In this document: in pieces, positions 48,401 through 58,893 of the stretch
Layout: each line of letters begins with the position of its first letter
Numbering within the stretch: position 1 is the first letter of the stretch
Source: Sipunculus nudus
Taxonomy: Eukaryota; Annelida; Sipuncula; Golfingiida; Sipunculidae
NCBI GenBank assembly: GCA_026874595.1
Contig: CM049314.1
Span: 77,673,300-77,737,299 of the forward strand
Length of the DNA stretch: 64,000 nucleotides
Direction: 5' to 3'
The notes under the pieces: model-generated
The model's input: the letters and a program-made list of their open reading frames with translations, nothing else
Database searches by the model: none
Told to the model about the DNA's origin: nothing
Program-made: the position numbers and the translations under genes

Positions 48401-48736
48401 CCGAGTATATCGAAATTTATAATTTACAAAATGTTCTTTGCTCGCTGCGGGTAAATAATCAGCACGTCACCCGCTTGACATTTTAGAAGTGCAGATTTAA
48501 CGTCTTTCTTAGGGGTATCAATTCGGTTGGGATTGGGGTATATATACCGGGGGGGGGGGTGGTTAATGTGTTCATCCCACCTGATATTCAAAGAATGATA
48601 TTTTTATATTGGAAAAGAAATATATTAATAATTATAATCAACGATTCCATTGGTTAAATTATATAAACCTGGACAAGAAGTAAGGTATATTAATTGCAAT
48701 ATATTTAAAATGTGTCACATAGACAAGAAAAGGTAT
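48401..48736. other. Non-genic stretch
   Basis: A G10 run at about 48550-48559; no gene. Confidence 0.5.
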
Positions 48737-48742
48737 GTATAT

Positions 48743-48808
<66 letters not shown>

Positions 48809-48826
48809 TAAAGTGGAACTTTAAAG

Positions 48827-48881
<55 letters not shown>
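48737..48881. repeat. Compound (TA)n microsatellite
   Basis: Two (TA)n blocks, 48737-48808 and 48832-48881, separated by 23 bp of unique sequence. Confidence 0.97.
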
Positions 48882-48883
<2 letters not shown>

Positions 48884-50161
48884 GTGTGTATGTTTAAAAA
48901 AGGCTGTCCCAACTTGATTACCCTCCCACTTCGAATCATCCCCGCACTATTGAACTGAACTGACGACCTAGTAGGTTTTTTGTCTTTCGGCCTTGGCTTG
49001 TCTGTACGCATTGAGCAGAACGCGCCAAGAATACGTATCAATTTCTTTTACGTCTGCAGGTAACCGCGGCCTTGTCGCCTCATTCGGCATGGCGGAGTGC
49101 AGTCAGGTTTCTAACTCATATCACTAAGTTGTTTCCATCGGGATTACTTAGGAAGCTAATTGAGTTCTAAGCTCTTAAGGAGCTTATGTTCCTAAGCTCT
49201 TAAAGAGCTTGCGTTAACTCTATAAGAGTTCCACTCTGTTGGTAAAACTTCGTAATTTTCTATTTTTTCGCAATAAAACATCAAATACATAAGGAGATGT
49301 TAGATATTAAGTGTTTGGGGCTGAAAATACATTTATAGACCTATTTTCATATGCGACACGTGGTCATGTATTAACACATAATTTGTAAGCAACATTTATT
49401 AGTTGATGTTTGGGCTTGGTTTATAGACTACAATGACCATGAAGTTATAAGTTAAAAAAATAATCTTTGTGAACCGAGGACAGGAGAAATTATCCTTTCT
49501 CCAGTTTCCATATGTTTTGAAAGTATCGTTTCGATATAAGACCGTATGTGACCTTTTCCTCTTGCAAGATCGTCATGCTTCGTGCTGAAAACGCTAAAAA
49601 CAATACGTACAAAAGCCTTTTTTCCTGTTAAGGAATTAATAAGAGGAGAAAACAACACTAAAAAACGGAATATTCTGTAAAATTGTGTCGCTCAGTTTGA
49701 TTCCCTGCAGATGACTTTCATCATGGTTACTTAAAATGTTTGTACAGTGAGGTAAAATTAAGTATTAAAAAATTAGTATATAGGTTTTGTGACGCCTGCT
49801 GGACACTGCCGTTAGTTAATGTATTTTTTTGCTGTAAAATCAAGCTATTCGTCATTACCAACAAGTACCATTCATTGTTGTTCTTCAAGGCTTGCATATT
49901 ATTGTTGACTGTTTTGTCGATATATTGACCCAAGCAGGTGGACCGGTGTACCGATTTCAGATTACGCCCACTGCAAATAGCCGGGGGTAACTTCAAATCA
50001 ATTTAAGATGACCCCCAAGAAGAAATTGAAATCGAATCGAGATTACCACAGACGGTTTCAGATTAAAAGTCAAAACAGCTGTTTCTATATGTTTATTTGC
50101 TAAACTTTCTTATGTTTTCTATCAGGGTTTCTCGAATTAGGGTAAAATTTTGAGCTTCTTA
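48882..50161. other. Non-genic stretch around the palindrome cluster
   Basis: No gene supported. 49950-50070 carries TTTCAGATTACG and GCCGGGGGTAAC words shared with 23170-23620 and 51130-51200, perhaps the left part of an older repeat into which the MITE at 50162 inserted. Confidence 0.35.
49169..49230. repeat. Cluster of three short palindromes
   Basis: AAGCTCTTAAGGAGCTT (49169-49185), AAGCTCTTAAAGAGCTT (49194-49210) and AACTCTATAAGAGTT (49216-49230) are each nearly self-complementary and lie within 62 bases. Confidence 0.8.
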
Positions 50162-50913
50162 AAGGGCTGAGTATCGTCTTCAAATTTCGTAATACAACAT
50201 ATTACCATATGTGGTGAAAGTATTGCATTACGGATCGCGATTTTTTCCATAGTATTAAAACTGTGAAACTGCGTGTGCTTGTAAACTTTTATTTCTATTT
50301 TTTATCATTTTTATCATTTTAAATGTAATGAGACAATAAGTTGATGCAGATCAATTAGTTCCAAACACGAAATACGACAATATTACATACTAATGCACTT
50401 AGTTAAGCACTAACTTGTCCTTAAAATTACATAAAATCGAAGTAATGTTATAAGGCCTTACATATGTAAATAACTTGTCAATAAGAGACTTCTGGACTGT
50501 GATTAAGCACAAGGCAGTTTAGGTGCCGATACATTACACTTGATCTTCTTGATCAAGTGATATTTAAAGATGTGATATGAGAATATTAATGAAGGACTCA
50601 TTATTTTGACAGTGATTAGCACTAATTTATTTTTGTTGTATGGGAATATTCTCGAAAACCAATAAGTCATCGATCAGAGCTTAGGACGGACCTATGGTAT
50701 ATCAGGCCTACTTGAACATTATTTTCGTAGTAAACGACAACGGCTTTCACATTAAACCTGCGTTAAGCCAATCCCTTTTAACATATTTCACAAAATAAAA
50801 AAAAAATGGTTTTAGGCAGGTTTAACAAAATACCGAAAAATATTAATATTTTCGCAATACGCGAATCATCGTATCGCGATATACCGATATATCGAGAATA
50901 TCACGCAAACCTA
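50162..50913 (+). mobile_element. hAT-like MITE family 2, copy A (752 bp)
   Basis: The reverse complement of 53209-53911 aligns along much of the length: the TCCATAGTATTAAAACT block (50247) matches at one end; GAATATTAATGAAxGACT, GGAATATTCTCG, CCAATAAGTCATCGA, ATATCAGGCCTACTTGAA and GGCTTTCACATTAA match in the middle. The ends are inverted: AGGGCTGAGTATCG on the left, and TGCGTGATAT preceded by TAGGTT on the minus strand at the right. TAGGGCTG..ATATCG ends are typical of non-autonomous hAT elements. Target duplication not recognisable. No coding capacity. Confidence 0.65.
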
Positions 50914-51584
50914 ATATCTAATGTTTGCAAGTATTTTAACGCCCTTTGGGGGAAGATTATGAGTCAAGAGAAACATAACTAACAATATGAACCATTTTGC
51001 GTCGAATTTATTTTTCATAATTGATCCAAGATTTTCAACTCTCATCTTTCATGTGGACCATTTAAATAGCAAATCATGAGTTAAAAATGTACGAATTTAT
51101 TATTTAGTTAAATCGGCGAAGGGAAAATCTGATTAGTGCGGGGCTCACCTGAAATTCCCCCGCCCCCGGGATAAAATGAACTGGGGGTAACCTGATGTAT
51201 TTTCACCGGAACTGTTACAGACATCTTTCAAATGTTTGTGATATAATAACAACCTTTATGAAATGGTTCAACAGACTTAGTATTTTCAGTATAGGTGTTT
51301 TGAGTGGAGAACATAAATACTGTCAAAAGGAGGCTAACAATATATTATAAGGCTATATTGTATCTACGTTAAAACACCTTGTATTAAAGAGTTCATCAGC
51401 TTTCATAGGATTAAGACAAAACTCGCACTTATATAAAAACTACTTTGAATAAGGTTGCTGCCAGATTAAGCTAATTTCATAAATTTCAGAATATTTTATT
51501 AAACAATATAATCTTAAGCCCCAGTCTCTCTTGCGACAGCGACTAGTCCCAGCAAACAGGCGGTTATAACGACTGTCTGTGATA
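50914..51584. other. Non-genic stretch
   Basis: 51130-51200 carries a CCGGGATAAAATGAACTGGG and GGGTAACCTGATG motif related to 49955-49995. No gene. Confidence 0.4.
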
Positions 51585-51993
51585 CAGTGATAGAGCACTC
51601 GAGTCTGCACTCGAGTCCGTTTTTCAGGGACTTGGATTCGGACTTTTATTCGGACTCGGAGGTAAAGAGGATAGCAGTCAGATCGAGTCCACCTTGAGTC
51701 CAGCAGTTGGAAAGCTCTCTCACATACCATAAAGACACTTATATACATTTGTGAACTACTAATATTTAAAAAGACTGTATATATCAAGCCTGCATCGGGA
51801 ACTAAATTAAGTTAACCTTAATAGGCGTGTAAAGTGACAACAGTTACATAAGGAGATGTTATTGGACTCCCACTTAGACAGTGATTCAAGATAACTATGA
51901 CTCGGAAAGGGTGGACTTGGACATGAATATCAAGGACACGCACTGGGATTCGTGAAGCCTTGGCGCGAAGGTGTGGACTCGACTTAATCACTG
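51585..51993. mobile_element. hAT-type MITE with perfect 8-bp target duplication (409 bp)
   Basis: Starts CAGTGATAGAGCACTCGAGT and ends with the inverted GACTCGACTTAATCACTG. The terminal repeats match apart from a short gap. Immediately outside, CTGTGATA occurs at 51577-51584 and again at 51994-52001: an exact 8-bp target-site duplication, the hallmark of hAT transposition. The interior is built of degenerate GGACTTGGA / GACTCGGA words. No transposase, hence non-autonomous. A diverged sibling lies at 34500-34925. The frames on the minus strand are not genes. Confidence 0.88.
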
Positions 51994-52132
51994 CTGTGAT
52001 ATTTGTGCACAAACAAATAACCAAACATTAAAATGAGACTATTACAAGAACGTCGCACGACCGGAAGTAAACTACGCGTAAATTGTCGTGCGATCTTTGA
52101 GACTTGTGTTGAATTACCAAGGCCAAAAAAGT

Positions 52133-52442
52133 AAAAGGTATGGTTCTCAGGCACCGCCCGCATCAATTTTAAACCCCCGCATCAAAACTTTTTATTTTGA
52201 TTTTCAATAGAAACTTACCAATTTTGATCTGCAGCCGATCGGACATTTCTTTCAAGAAGATAAAATCTTACAATTTCCTTTGTTATGTAGTACTTTTACT
52301 TGTTTAGCTAAATAAATATGTTATTATCATGCTTTTCCCTTATCATTTGACATTTTTATTGAAACATACCAAAAAATTAAAGGTAAAAAAATCGCCCGCC
52401 CGCATTGATTTATGAAAAAAGTACCTGAGAACCATACCTTTT
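52133..52442. mobile_element. Small element with perfect 19-bp terminal inverted repeats
   Basis: AAAAGGTATGGTTCTCAGG (52133-52151) is the exact reverse complement of CCTGAGAACCATACCTTTT (52424-52442). The element is 310 bp, AT-rich inside and non-coding. Just inside each end lies CGCCCGCAT in the same orientation, so inverted ends enclose a direct repeat. A related but diverged segment occurs at 52876-52930. Superfamily not assigned; no clear target duplication. Confidence 0.7.
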
Positions 52443-53208
52443 TTTTATTTTTTATTTACGACATTTTATGACCGCCCACTGAGCAAACAAGCATATTATT
52501 GGTTACTACCGTGTAAGGCTATTGTATGATGTTAGACGGATGTCTGTCGCCGATTTAGGACGAGTTATGATTATCCTTAACAACCCACGACAACACTAGT
52601 CGCATAAAAGTTTTTTTTTTCATGATCAAAAACCTCCTTGAGACCGATTTAACTCTTACGATTGGCCGTGACAATCAGCGATCATCAGTGATTTGTCGCA
52701 CATGTTTCCGTTGTCCTATCACTTCATTGTCTTGCCTTATCATGACTTCTATGTGGCTGGCCATTTTAACCACTCGATTGCCAACAATTAATATGAACAG
52801 TTCTCACAATAATCAGTCCGAAAGGGGGACTTAGGCTTATTTTGCAAACGGCAAAAAAGCATTTAAATCATTAGGAAAAAAAGTAAGGTATTTGTTTCAA
52901 AGGTACTTTATACGGTGCGGGCGGTCATTTTTGTTATACTTTGGAGTGAAGGTGAAGTACAGAACAAAATAATGAATGGAATTTTTATGAAAATCTTATT
53001 TTATTGTTTCCTTGAAAGAAATGTCCGAGCGCTAGAAGTAAAATATAAAAACGGTAAATGTCTATTGAAGATGAAAATGATTTTTACGGGGTTTTTGATG
53101 AAACCTTAATATTTTATTTTTTAAAAGGATTTTAGCCATGGTTCCTACCTTAACGGGCTATACCCCTAGAAAGATCCGTATCGGAGCTACAAGAGCGACA
53201 TAAATCAG
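52443..53208. other. Non-genic stretch with a diverged relative of the 52133 element
   Basis: AAGTAAGGTATTTGTTTCAA, AGGTACTTTATACGGTGCGG and GCGGTCATTTTT (52880-52931) resemble the right end of the 52133-52442 element read on the minus strand. No supported gene; the small frames at 52622 and 52915 have no known domain. Confidence 0.4.
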
Positions 53209-53769
53209 TAGGGCTGCGCGATAGTATCAGTATATCACGATACGCTGATTCGCGTATCTCGATGCGGTGTTCAAATATCGACATTTATTGATATTTTGTT
53301 AAACTGCCAAAAACTATATTTGTGAAAAAAATATGCTTCTGTTACAAATCTATTCATCTTAATGGGTTGGGCTTTTCGACAAGCTTAATGTGAAAGCCGC
53401 TAACGTTTACTAGGAAATATTCAAGTAGGCCTGATATACAATAGATCAGGGGTGTGTCAAAGAAAACAGGCATGTCTGCTCGATGACTTATTGGTTTACG
53501 AGAATATTCCGATACAACAAAAATAAAGAAGTGCTGTTCACTGTCATTATAATAAGTCATTCATTAATATTCTCTCCTCACCTTAAAAAACCGACTTCAA
53601 TTTTAAGTAAAGTTCACAACAAGTACGTAATCCACTGAGTACATTAGTAAGTATTTTCGTGATGTTTGAACTTAACTGGTCTGCAAAAGTTTATTGACTC
53701 ACTATAATAAATATAATCAAGAATTATAAATGGTTATAAAATTTAAAGTTTACACACACATCTATATAT

Positions 53770-53824
<55 letters not shown>

Positions 53825-53911
53825 CTTATTTTCCATAGTTTTAATACAATGAAATCAACGAGGTACGCATCGCAATACGCTACCACATATTAATGGCAAT
53901 AACCAGCTCTA
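53209..53911 (-). mobile_element. hAT-like MITE family 2, copy B (703 bp, inverted relative to copy A)
   Basis: Starts TAGGGCTGCGCGATAGTATC and ends CAGCTCTA. Flanking 8-mers TAAATCAG (53201-53208) and CAAATTAG (53912-53919) agree at 6 of 8 positions, consistent with an eroded 8-bp target duplication. It contains a (TA)n tract at 53765-53819 that copy A lacks. The two copies lie 2.3 kb apart in opposite orientation. Confidence 0.68.
53765..53819. repeat. (TA)n microsatellite within MITE copy B
   Basis: TATATATAAATT followed by about 22 TA dinucleotides. Confidence 0.95.
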
Positions 53912-54440
53912 CAAATTAGTACTGACAAGGGTGCAAATCGGTTAAACATAACACAGACAAGGACAATGGCTGGGTGCAGTTGAGGCAGTTCAAGAAATTC
54001 AATAATGACCATTAAGGACGCCCCAGACACGCTCGAACGTGGATTTAAATAGGCCACAGTGGATTAGTAATAAGACCCAGGGTTAACCGGCGCTAATGAA
54101 AACGATGTCAAGGGGATATTCCCGATTGTATTAATTTTCTCAAATTGTACGAGTGCTACCTCGAGCGAAAGACGCATTCCTGCTTCGATTAATTTTCTTT
54201 ATAAATCGTTCTGATTTGGGGCTTAGCATGAAGAGTAATAGAAAATTGATATACCACCTACAGGGACGCCAGTATGTAATGACACGAACGTACTGAAATC
54301 GTCCTGGACACCACCCAACGACACTCCGAGCCTTCTGCATGGCTTATCACGACTTTCAAAGGCGCCAACACATCTGTCACATTTTAGTTGCCGGTGCCTG
54401 TCCCAAACGACCTACGGACACCACTAACGACTTTTGACTT
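53912..54440. other. Non-genic stretch
   Basis: Complex sequence with ATTTAAATAGGCCACAGTGG (54041-54060) and no gene recognised. Confidence 0.4.
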
Positions 54441-54707
54441 ATGAACATTTATTTTACGACTTTTATTCTCGCCGTAGTCACGGTCATTTGCCGTATGGTG
54501 GCATGTTTGCCTTCTTTCATAAAAGAACCTAACGCGATATCAGAATTACGCGAAGTCCAAATTCGAAAACTGCGCTGTACATACTTTCAGATATACAATC
54601 GTGACTTGATAATCGACACTAAATATAATACCCTAATTTATGTCGGATTGCAAGGCTGTCGATTTGCCAAATCAAAAAAGGAGACGGAGGGTCAAGATAC
54701 AATATGA
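54441..54707 (+). CDS. Candidate small secreted peptide, unknown
   Basis: An ATG frame of 88 codons. The first 23 residues look like a signal peptide: short N-region, hydrophobic core FILAVVTVICRMVAC and a plausible cleavage site near ACLP. The remainder is polar with Arg/Lys clusters and Cys residues, and ends in a basic/acidic tail. A polyadenylation-like AATAAA occurs about 45 bases after the stop. No family recognised, no homologue known to me and no RNA evidence; AT-rich DNA produces such frames by chance. A speculative call. Confidence 0.2.
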   Translation: MNIYFTTFILAVVTVICRMVACLPSFIKEPNAISELREVQIRKLRCTYFQIYNRDLIIDTKYNTLIYVGLQGCRFAKSKKETEGQDTI

Positions 54708-54893
54708 CCTAAATATTTGGATGACTTGTTCTAATTCATTAAGTATTTTGTTATAATAAACTACATATATGATATTGTTATGATTTCCGAAATTCGAAAA
54801 TAAAACATCCGTCATGGAGAACTGTTTATTTCTTATATACATGTCTATATATACTACGTTCGTCAAGACTGACGACCTTTGCTGATTCTACCA

Positions 54894-55130
54894 TTATGAG
54901 ACATGCTTATATTTCTGAATAAACATTAAATGAATGTATATAATAAATAAAACAGCAGTTGATCTACTAAGTTCATGTACGTCTAAAGAATGCAAGCATA
55001 TCTGTCTGGTATCTTGTTGTTTTATTTTGATTTCACGGACTTTTCTAAGCAGTCCGCGATCGGTATCAACGTCCCCCGCAACGAAGCCCTGCTCTTCCAT
55101 AAACCGTAGCCATGTTTCCATTCCCCTAAA
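54894..55130 (-). other. Unassigned coding-like fragment
   Basis: The minus-strand frame contains ETWLRFMEEQGFVAGDVDTD, followed by RGLLRKVREIKIKQQ. It is polar, well mixed and unlike the AT-driven frames nearby, so it may be an exon or a piece of a transposon protein. It begins about 100 bp from the solo LTR. No family assigned. Confidence 0.2.
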
Positions 55131-55231
55131 TCGTGTCTCTGGGAGTTACTGGTTTAGAAGGACCATGATTCATGTTAAGCGCAGACAGTGTGCGCTGCTG
55201 TTGGAGCGGAACGTCCTAAACTCTCGCGGAG

Positions 55232-55977
55232 TGTAAACACAACGCTCACTGCAGTCCAGAGTTTTCGGGTCTGTGGGCGCACGTGTATTGTTGTGTGGAC
55301 CACAACGTTCATTGTGTTCTTGATGGTTCGGGTCGGTTCAGGCGCTGTGGGCGCACATGTATTGTTATGTTCTTTGGAATGTTCCAGAATGGAAATTTAT
55401 AGAGCCGGCAGAGAGAAAAATACCAGCGGACACGGAAGAGTTGGACTCTTTCGTCAGTTTTGGGACCTTTCCGATAATTGCAGAACTTATAGATATTCTA
55501 TGAACTTTTACAGACTGTATTACGTATTGTCTTCAGTTTGCCTTAGGGATTATTACCAGAACTTCACTCTATTACCAGAACACACGGATTACAACAGATT
55601 GATTTCGCGATTATATCGGACTATTTTCTGAGAAGATTTTTATGAACTGTTCATCTGAAATATTAGTGTTAAAGGACTCTTGTTGAGCTGTGACAGCGGT
55701 GGTATCCAGAAATAAAAGTCTAGGATCCGGACACTCTGGTACTGTACATTTTATTGTTATACTGTGTAATTGTATTGATGTAGTGTATTGTAATGTTAGG
55801 ATTGTTCTAAGAATAAATTATAATTATTTGATAACAAAAAAACATGACTTTTTTATCCATTCCCCTAGACATTTCACGCTGCCTAGTGTTGCGGATTCTG
55901 ATTTTTTTTTCTAATCTCCGTCACCAAATTTGTGCTCGTCACGATTTCGTGACCTGTTGACATCAGGTTCCGTAACA
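55232..55977 (+). mobile_element. Solo LTR of the Gmr1-like family
   Basis: From about 55365 to the end it aligns with the reverse complement of both LTRs of the element at 57324-63641. Shared landmarks: TTCTTTGGAATGTTCCAGAA, CCAGCGGACACGGAAG, AGTGTATTGTAATGTTAGG, AGAATAAATTATAATTATTT, CCCTAGACATTTCACGCTGC and the end GGTTCCGTAACA at 55977. TG..CA ends fit 55232 (TGTAAAC) to 55977, about 100 bp shorter than the full LTR; the 5' border is uncertain and no matching target duplication was found. No internal region follows, so it is a solo LTR, normally the product of LTR-LTR recombination. It is in opposite orientation to the full element. Confidence 0.75.
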
Positions 55978-57167
55978 AGTATTTTATTCTATTATCTTGA
56001 GAATGATACATTATTATGGTAATGTAACCGTGGATAAATTAAAGCATGAGCGTTAAAAACATATCATAAAAATATTACGAAGCAGTGAAGGCCAGTAAGT
56101 GTGCAGATAATCTATCATGAAACAGATAACAATAAAAAAAAAAGTTTTGGATAAAATGGTAAAAGTAACAAGTGACGCATGGCTAGATCAGCCAGCACGG
56201 GATAGGATCAATTCCCTGGTGAACAGAAAATTGTTCAACCGTCAAGTAAATTGCTTTTGGTGGCAAACTACGTGTCCTCATACTTGGGAATGACACTAGC
56301 CCCACAGACAAATTACATCGATTTTCCTGGCAGTATGTGTTTCTTTGTAAAATGGCTCCAGGTGGAGTCCCTCCCGGGCATCTTCCCTACCGTTCCGTTC
56401 ACTGTCAGAGGAATATCAAATAACATATATCAGGGCTTATGGCCTAGCCTGGCAACAAAAGGCCCCCGCCGACATCCGTGAAAGATTACGCATGGGTAAT
56501 ATACTTCCTCAATGGAACATAAACTTTGTGTCATAATGTGTGGATTATCTCTCAACTTTAGTTTATTTTTGCTGAATTCGAGGTTTCCTATCAAAACTCA
56601 CCAACACGCAGACTGTCTATCTTCAATTAACCTATTTTTTATGATGATCTGATCCTGTTTTTGACTGTACACAGTCCACGTGTGTCTGTTTTACTATAAC
56701 AAGACTATATGAGCAGGTATCCGGGTTTGCGGATATATACGCGATTACACAGAAAGAGAAGTAAAATGACAGGAGACACACCGGTGAGAAGCTTGAAAAT
56801 GTATCATTAGTAAAGTCGCGTGGTACGAACAACAGGTGGTGGTGGCGCTATGTTTATATTGCACCACTGTTCGTGTTCGATGTAAGCTTTTTTCCCCAAC
56901 ATGTGTACAAGAGCAAGCAAATTGTTGGAAATGAAAAGTTGGAAGGTACCATAATAGAGAAACATTATGTATCATGTATATAAATACACCTGGTGTATGA
57001 AAAGGTGCCTTTAAATAAACATATGAAGACAATGTGTAAAATCTCTGGTTAAAGCAAAACATCTACCCCTTATTCTGTCGATAATGAAGAAAATCCGTGA
57101 TATTTATGCCCCTTGCCTCCCTCAATCCTGGCTACGCCCCTTCATGGGTTCGGTAAGTTGCCTCAGT

Positions 57168-57171
<4 letters not shown>
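55978..57171. other. Non-genic stretch
   Basis: No gene recognised between the solo LTR and the TA tract. The minus frame at 56745-57062 has no known domain. Confidence 0.45.
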
Positions 57172-57227
<56 letters not shown>

Positions 57228-57233
57228 ATATAT
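57172..57233. repeat. (TA)n microsatellite
   Basis: About 30 TA dinucleotides with one TTTA interruption. Confidence 0.97.
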
Positions 57234-57476
57234 CGGTAGAAACTAGGATATTTTATATATTATTAAAGTTCTCTTAAGCCGTTGTCCCAACCCGCCGTAC
57301 TTGCAAGTGCGTGCTGTCTACTTTGTAACGGAACCTAATATCAACAGATCACGTATGGGTGATGAACTTAAATTTTGTATTGGAAAAAAATCAGATTCTG
57401 TAACACTAGGCAGCGTGAAATGTCTAGGGAAATGAATAAAGAAGTCAGTGGCTTTTTGTAAACAAATAACCATAAT

Positions 57477-57482
57477 TTATTC
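57477..57482 (-). terminator. LTR polyadenylation signal
   Basis: AATAAA on the minus strand within AGAATAAATTATGG. The same motif is conserved in the 5' LTR (62953-62958) and in the solo LTR (55812-55817). Confidence 0.55.
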
Positions 57483-57876
57483 TTAAAACAACCCTAACAT
57501 TACAATACACTAAACCATTATAATTATACAGTATAACAGCAGTATAACAACAAATCAATACAATCATACAGTAGAATAAGCAAAGGGCACAGTACCAGGA
57601 TACCACTGTCACGGCGATAAGTCCTTTAAAATGTATAAGCCGGATGAAAAGTTCACACAAATTCTCTCGGAGAATAATAGTCAAATGTAAAGCTCTTGCA
57701 ACAATATAGAAATTAAACTAAAGACCAAATAAGATTCGTCACAAAATCCAGAAGAAAATCTGAAGAAAATCTATAATTGCCGCACTTATCAGAATAGGTC
57801 TCACAAACTGACATAAACGCTTCTGTGTCCGCTGGAATATTCTCTCACCTTTCTCTCGGCTCTAAAACATGGCCGC

Positions 57877-57888
57877 CTATTTATAACT
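57877..57888 (-). promoter_or_regulatory. LTR TATA-like box
   Basis: GTTATAAATAGG on the minus strand, conserved at 63351-63362 in the other LTR. It lies in the U3-like part, upstream of the polyadenylation signal, as expected for the element's promoter. Confidence 0.55.
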
Positions 57889-58163
57889 ATTCACCTCCAG
57901 CCGTGAACCTTCCATTTCTCGAACATTCTAAAGAATCTAACACAGTACACACATTCAAAGAAAATACCAGAACAAAGAACGCTGTGTATCTAGGGTTTAA
58001 CCAATGCGGATTAAACCGAGCCTGCAACATCCGGCCAGGCAAGGCCGCTACAACACGAGCTACACGTGGCACACAAACAAAACCAACAACACATGAAACA
58101 TCCGTGTGAACAATAAAACAATCATCTGTTAGACCGCTGCACACAATAAAAGGGCACCTGTAA

Positions 58164-58177
58164 CCCTCCTCCTCCTG
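58164..58177 (-). other. Polypurine tract of the Gmr1-like element
   Basis: CAGGAGGAGGAGGG on the minus strand, abutting the 3' LTR: the usual position of the plus-strand primer. Confidence 0.7.
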
Positions 58178-58284
58178 TAAGAATGAAGAAAGTTTTCTCA
58201 AAACTTTCTTTTTGCGATCACAATCAGTAAATTATTACAACATTTCAAAACCATCTTATTTACAACATACCATAAACATTTCGT

Positions 58285-58863
58285 TTACAAAATTTTATAA
58301 ACATCTCGATAAGCAATCACGAGTACATTGTCTTTCCCTTTAATGTGTTTGATTTCAAGGTTGTAATCTTGTAAGAACAGACTCCATCTAAACAATCTTT
58401 GATTTTTACACTTCAACTTTTCATTGAAGGGATTTTGATCACTGAAGACAATGATAGGCTTGACAGATAAAGTAACATAAACTTCAAAATGTTGCAATGC
58501 CAAAATCAAAGCCGAACATTCTTTTTCAATAGTGGAGGAATTTTTCTGGCTTGCATTAAATTTTCTGGAGAAATAACAAATTGGATAATCTATACCATCA
58601 TTGCCTTCTTGTAACAACACAGCACTAGCAGCAGTATCACTAGCATCTACAGCTAACTTAAAAGGTACAGAAAAGTCTGGAGCTACCAAAACTGATGAAC
58701 TTTGCAGAATTGCTTTCAAATTCTGAAATACATTTTCACACTGAACATTCCATACAAACTTTTGTTTCTTCTTTAACAAATTAGTCAAAGGTTCAGCTAC
58801 AGCAGAAACAGGTTTTACTTGGCCCTGCCCTACAATATGACCCAAAAATATTATCTTGTGCAT
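58285..58863 (-). pseudogene. Pol: RT connection and RNase H of the Gmr1-like element
   Basis: A 192-codon frame. Residues 1-60 are the end of RT/connection (FLGHIVGQGQVKP, then a LLKKKQKFVWN segment). RNase H follows with Asp73 in AVDASD, Glu in TIEKECSAL (residues 111-119) and Asp142 in VFSDQNPF, the Ty3-type catalytic set; CYFSRKFNASQ is the standard block between them. The terminal motif usually ending in ALSR reads IAYRD here, so the last catalytic region is altered. It joins the RT frame upstream only across a short out-of-frame stretch (about 58865-58970), which implies two compensating frameshifts. Confidence 0.85.
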
Positions 58864-58893
58864 GACAAAACTCAGATTTCACTAAGTTGATGG

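Larger units (their letters stand above)
57324..58165 (-). repeat. 3' LTR of the Gmr1-like element
   Basis: 842 bp, starting TGTAACGGAACC on the plus strand. Its left 380 bp are close to the other LTR (about 90% by eye), while the rest is patchy with large indels. It contains a TATA-like box and an AATAAA signal on the minus strand. Confidence 0.85.
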
